Shown: positions 59,800 to 64,000 of the stretch, piece by piece
Numbering within the stretch: position 1 is the first letter of the stretch
Layout: every line of letters begins with the position of its first letter
Assembly (NCBI RefSeq): GCF_036711975.1
Contig: NC_091966.1
Span: forward strand, 10,237,501-10,301,500
DNA from: Onthophagus taurus
Taxonomy: Eukaryota > Arthropoda > Insecta > Coleoptera > Scarabaeidae
Direction of reading: 5' to 3'
Length of the DNA stretch: 64,000 nucleotides
Position numbers and translations under genes: made by a program
The notes under the pieces: generated by a model
What the model was told of the DNA's origin: nothing
The model's database searches: none
Seen by the model: the letters and a program-made list of their open reading frames with translations, nothing else

Positions 59800-60446
59800 A
59801 TGTTACCGGCAATCTGTATAATCCGGTATTTTATACAATACCTAGGCAATTTATAGAATAGCTAAAACGTTTAGGTAATATATGAAATATTATTAATTTT
59901 ATACTTTGCCTAAGTATTCTATAAAATACCGAATGCGAAGCCGGCAATGTGTAAAAGGCAAGAACAGAAGAGAGAGAATTTTTTTACTTACTCAATTCTG
60001 AGAGGTCAGTAGATCTACGTCTTGTTTCTACAGAATTATTTTGTTTCCTAAGTTTTTAGTACTTATTACTTGATTACTTATAAGCAAATGACATTATGTT
60101 AGTTAACCCAGAATAATTTTAAGTTTAATGTAATTTAATTGTGATTTTACTATAGTTACAGAAAGGTACTAGGTGCTTTTTTTGTACACTAACTTATAGA
60201 TTATAAAAAAGTTTATTATGAGTAGAAATTGATAAATACAGACCGAAATTTATTTATTTTACACATTGCCGTACGACCAACAGGTACTCTATGTAATCCC
60301 CAAGAATTGTATACATTACCTAGGTAAAGTATCTAAGGGACAATAATCTTCATAATATTTCATACATTGCCTAGACACCCCAGGTATTTTATACATTACC
60401 TAGGCATTGTACAGAGTATCTGAATTATACAGATTGACGGTAACAT
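59800..60446. mobile_element. 647-bp inverted-repeat element defined by an empty site
   Basis: Compared with the matching DNA at about 51590-51650, 647 bp are inserted within TATC(C/T)AT|ATACATT, with AT (or TA) repeated at the junctions. Both ends read ATGTTACCG(G/T)CAATCTGTATAAT inward. The interior holds many copies of a TACCTAGG(C/T)AA motif in both orientations, clustered within about 150 bp of each end, and a central part without coding signal. It is non-autonomous; the family is unknown to me. Confidence 0.75.
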
Positions 60447-60930
60447 ATACATTAAAAATTATATAAAAGGATAAATATAACATTTATTATTCGTTATTTA
60501 TAATAAAAATAGTACTTGATACTCCAATTTGTACTGGAGTAATTTCTTTTCTTTTCTCGGAGTTGTCTTCTGAATATGTCTTGGTCTGGCAACATCTTCG
60601 GTGATAACATCCTCCGATATTTCCTCACAAATCTTTTGTTCTTAAACTACATGTCAGTACCAAGGCTTTTCACAGATCTTTGAATGGATGTAGAAGTTCT
60701 GTTCAATATAGGGAGTAAAATCCTGCTTGAGATATCCAGTGGTTTTGAAAATTATAATGTTGTAAATCATAGCCCATTGGTCAAAATAGTTAGATTATAA
60801 TAAAAAAAAACATAATTCAACAATAAATATATTTATTTGAAGTTTAATTATCGTGCAATATTTGTGAGAAATGTCATTTTAACAGCTTTACACTACTATT
60901 TAACATAGTTATTAAATCCTGATGTAAGTT
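60447..60930. other. 3' flank of odorant receptor gene E
   Basis: Homologous to 51650-52150, the 3' flank of gene C. No gene. Confidence 0.5.
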
Positions 60931-62376
60931 TTAAAAGCTTTTCATCTTTTTAACATTTACTATCCAATTACAGAAAACATAAACTTTCTTGTAATCCTTA
61001 AAAATAGCATTCATTTTACAATTATCCAAATTACCCAAATGCGATAAATAACATACCTTAGCTGCTCCAGTATGAGACAATTGCCCAAAGATAGGAACTT
61101 CCACTGTGGAAACTTTCTGACTTATACAAAGCAACGTTAACACATCTTTTCTTGTTGACACATCTGCATCATACCAATTCATGTTATAAACGGCTTCCGC
61201 TACATTGTCAATCTATTATTAAAAATAAAAGAAGAATTCGTATTTTCAAGCAAATATGTGCGTAAGACTGCGTTACTCTTACCGCTGTTGTGAATCTCTG
61301 TCCAATGGTGTGACATACAAATAAACATACGAACGCCAATGCTGTTACGGAAAAGCTTACCAAATCTTTTTTCTAAAAGTTTTATTATTTATTAATTAAC
61401 CTATATGGGAGAGTAACTCAACGCTCAAACCAGAATAAATATAGTAGTAGACATAGTTAAACAAAGGGGAGCAAATATTTTTGTTGGTACAAGAAAACCA
61501 GTGTAAATATTTTTAGCATACTGAAATATCCTGAAATCGTTAATTATTAATTTCATAGTAATCTTAAATCTTATTAATGAAATAATCTTCGAAATTACAA
61601 TACCTGAATATGTCGAGATGTTGTAAGACAACAGGCCACAATATTTCAAAGTTTCTCTTTTTGTTTCTGGTGAAGCTTATGTTATCAATACATTCTTTAA
61701 AATGTTCTATACGAATAACTATTAATTCAAACGAGTACCAATACAATAATATGGTAAGGAATGAAACGTTTAGAGTTATACCTATAGTATATATTTGAAA
61801 TAACAATATTAACGTCATATGCCATTGTTTCAATTCAAATGGTACATAATATTCAAAGATTGTACAATGTTTAGTATTCTTAAAGATAACGCAGTTTTTC
61901 TGTAACATAATACTATATGAGATATAAAATGCAATAAGAAACACTCCATAACGAATAGTTTTTGTGATAGTTTTCATATCTTTTTCAATAAATTTAAATC
62001 TTTGCGGAATACCGAATTTACTGAAATCACTCAATGAATGAATCATAGATTCGAATTTACGACGTTGACTCCGCGATAATTGAATATTAATAGATAGAAG
62101 TAATAACCCCGGCGCTACATACTCAATATGGAATAAAAATTTTGTAAAATTTGCCTTCAAATCTGAAATTATTAAGAAAATAATCATAATATTTATCTTT
62201 AAAGTTTTTAGATTACATTTACCTTGAACTTCTATTATGAATGGATAAGCTGACCAAATCATATTAATGCTCATCAAAATAATTGGTCCAAATCCTCGTA
62301 GTCCATGCGATATGGGCCAACTACCACATATTCGAAAATATTGTTCTATAAGAAAAAAACCAAGTGTTTTTGTCAT
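60931..62376 (-). CDS. Odorant receptor E (7tm_6 family), intact mosaic
   Basis: Exons 62376-61604, 61530-61431, 61372-61283, 61212-61057 and 60996-60931 join to 394 aa. All splice sites are GT-AG. Exon 1 is patchy. The start resembles D (SHGLRGFGPIILMSINMIWS, KANFTK) and then becomes A-like (FLFHIEYVAPGLLLLSINIQ; EKDMKTITKTIRYGVF). It is briefly D-like (NVSFLTILLYWYSFELIVI) and A-like again (FKECIDNISFTRNKKRN). Exons 4-5 are like C. It is the last gene of the array and faces a plus-strand gene whose TATA box is about 435 bp away. Its 5' flank lacks the TATA-like block of A-D. Ligand unknown. Confidence 0.9.
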
Positions 62377-62639
62377 TTTAAACACCGCCGGATTGATACG
62401 ACTGAATCGACCGAATAAAAAGAACAAGAAGAATGTGGAACGCAGGTATTATTATCACATTAATATAAATAATTGAAGCGCAGGAATTGATTTACGATCA
62501 GTGATATTTTTAATTTTACAGCCAGGAGAAAACAGAATAATGTTATGGAAGTACGACAAATTTTAGGATAATCTTAATGTTTATGATGATTTGAATTAAT
62601 CATGTACAAACTAAAATGTATTGAACCATGTAATAAAAG

Positions 62640-62740
62640 CCGTCTTAAGAGATGCACGGCTAAACCCGTATGTTTCTAATTCTAGGTCTAGTGTTAGTTC
62701 TAGTGCTAGTGTTAGCTCTAGTTTTAGCTGTTATTCCGCG
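62640..62740. repeat. CTAG-rich palindromic motif cluster
   Basis: It contains GCCGTCTTAAGAGATGCACG with GGCTAAAC, then TCTAGTGTTAGTTCTAGTGC and similar units. It matches part of the interior of the element at 14151-14703 and is probably a fragment of the same repeat family. It lies between receptor E and the next gene's promoter. Confidence 0.6.
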
Positions 62741-62810
62741 TTAGATTACATTTTTTTTTTTTTTAAAGGAATCTGATCTCTCCAGTTTGTTATCCTTAAC
62801 ACACACGTAA

Positions 62811-62905
62811 CCTATAAAAGCGTCAACGCACCTACAATCCACGAAGTTTATAAAAACCGATTATCGATTAACTCATTCAAACGTAAAGATTTGCTAAACG
62901 TTGGC
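62811..62905 (+). promoter_or_regulatory. TATA box and 5' UTR of the serine-rich gene
   Basis: CCTATAAAAGCG at 62811-62822 is a good TATA box 94 bp before the first ATG. A start site about 30 bp downstream would leave a 5' UTR of about 60 nt. No initiator is certain. Confidence 0.5.
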
Positions 62906-63835
62906 ATGACGACAAAAGCCGTTCCCCCAAAGAGAGGATTCGATGAGCATATGATCGAAAGATTTTATCTCATCAGTGACCTACCAACGATGTCCTTAGA
63001 CGCAACTAACACGTCATCATTACAAAATACAACTTCAGATGTAAGTCTGAAAGATTCTCCATCAGAATCATCGAGTAGTTCACCGAACCCGATGAGTGGA
63101 AGTCGAGATCATGATTTGTGTATTTTCGGAAGTAATTCGAGATTAAATCGTTCAGCCACAGTGAGGAGAGTTAGTGCTCCAAAGAAAATTGAAAATACAA
63201 GCGCTGATGATTTTATGGTGGTTCATCAAACGAATATTGAAAAATATCGTAGATCGCTCGATAGTACTTATAGACATAGTTTGGAATCGATTTCTGAATA
63301 TAAAACGAAAAATAATTTTTCTTTATATCCCAATCGAAATGCTTGCTCTATGGATTCGGCTTCTTCCGATTGCACGGATTATGGAAGAAGACATTCGTCG
63401 GATACTTTTAAAGATTGCGGTGATAAAAATTTCGTTAGTCCTAGTACGAGTTATTTAAGTTGGATTGAAAGTGTAAGCAGTGAATTTTTTGGTACCGCTT
63501 CTTCTAATACTGATATAGTTGATGTTGATAATAAAGTAGGCGAATGGAATAATTTTTGGTTAAATTATAATAATCCCCATAATAGATATGTTTCCACTCA
63601 TTATAAAGGTTCAGTTGATGATCGAACCGCTGATGATGTTTCTGATTGTAAAAGTACGTGTAGTACGCATAAAGATTATGATAAAATATCAACCGAACAT
63701 ATAGTATTGACATACGATGAAGTTATGGACATAATGCATTATTCACAAAAAATCACCGAAACTTTACAAAAAGCTATAAGAAGAAATGATGAAATAGAAC
63801 ATTCAAGAAATGATTCTTATTATTCACAACAAACG
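62906..63835 (+). CDS. Serine-rich protein of unknown function, first exon
   Basis: I start at the ATG at 62906 (MTTKAVPPKRGFDEHM); the open frame extends upstream only through a TTG. The exon has 310 codons and ends at the donor ACG|GTAAGT (63835) in phase 0. The protein is hydrophilic and Ser/Asp/Asn-rich: a poly-Ser stretch (SESSSSSPNPMSGS), RRVSAP (a possible basophilic kinase site), repeated YRRSLDSTYRHSLES, then the more ordered STSYLSWIESVSSEFFG and WNNFWLNYNNP. A helix-like end (HIVLTYDEVMDIMHYSQKI) follows. No known domain is recognised. The conserved-looking SYLSWIES and FWLNYN segments could be docking motifs. It is a real gene by length, intron and frame. Confidence 0.85.
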
Positions 63836-63892
63836 GTAAGTTTTCTGGAAATAGTTTTAAATAAATTTTATTTAAGAAAAGTATTTTTATAG

Positions 63893-64000
63893 AGTTCTTA
63901 TTGCGAAGAAATCCCAAGGGATAGAGGATTTAGTTACACGGAACCGGAAGTACAAAAACAAAAGCAGTTATTGAAGCCCCCATCTACGCAACCGGGTAGC
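63893..64000 (+). CDS. Serine-rich protein, second exon (partial, runs off window)
   Basis: After a 57-bp intron (GTAAGT...TTTTTATAG) the frame continues SSYCEEIPRDRGFSYTEPEV, then a Lys/Gln-rich stretch and PPSTQPGS, with no stop before the window ends. Phase 0 on both sides. Retaining the intron would end the protein 18 residues later. Confidence 0.8.

Noticed and set aside
63174..63458. Second plus-strand frame, and a minus-strand frame at 63504-63713
   Set aside because: Both lie inside the 310-codon serine-rich exon and have no features of their own.
1..64000. CRISPR arrays, rRNA, tRNA genes
   Set aside because: None seen; repeats are transposon-type or duplications, in line with an animal genome.

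Overview
The window is AT-rich, intron-bearing animal DNA that reads as an insect genome. A beetle is my inference, from the odorant-receptor type and the transposon mix. About half of it is recognisable transposon debris, and host genes are few.

Layout: (1) 1-349 is the last coding exon of an unrecognised plus-strand gene. (2) About 0.5-9.2 kb is a nest of dead transposons: a Ty3/gypsy fragment split by a hAT-like element that carries a LINE piece, two head-to-head Penelope-like fragments, a Tigger/pogo transposase remnant, a 1-kb foldback element and a LINE tail. (3) 10.6-26.9 kb on the minus strand is a BTB zinc-finger transcription-factor gene: a 5' BTB exon, a shared linker exon, and three alternative terminal exons, each encoding two C2H2 fingers. 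All three join in the same phase. A GC-richer stretch at 39.4-39.7 kb that ends in a good splice donor may be its promoter and first non-coding exon. (4) Introns and flanks of this gene hold remnants of Tc1-like, piggyBac-like, foldback and LINE elements. (5) 41.4-62.4 kb is a minus-strand tandem array of insect odorant receptor (7tm_6) genes: four with intact reading frames (389-394 aa, five exons each, identical intron phases), one with two small frameshifts, and one older pseudogene broken by a templated insertion. (6) 62.8 kb to the end, plus strand, is the start of an unrecognised serine-rich gene with a TATA box and two visible exons.

The array grew by duplication of a two-gene block (A+B, then C+D, then E), followed by gene conversion: protein segments switch between paralogue types within one exon. 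The duplicates act as empty-site controls that date and delimit several insertions: a 647-bp palindrome-ended element, a GGGTGGG-ended MITE and a LINE within that MITE. A Penelope-type terminal remnant at about 44.75 kb can be folded by eye into a hammerhead-ribozyme-like structure.

Splice sites and frames were checked by hand. Family assignments rest on recognised motifs, not database searches. I see no clearly new biological system. The most interesting items are the mosaic receptor array, the hammerhead-like motif, and the hAT element carrying a captured LINE.
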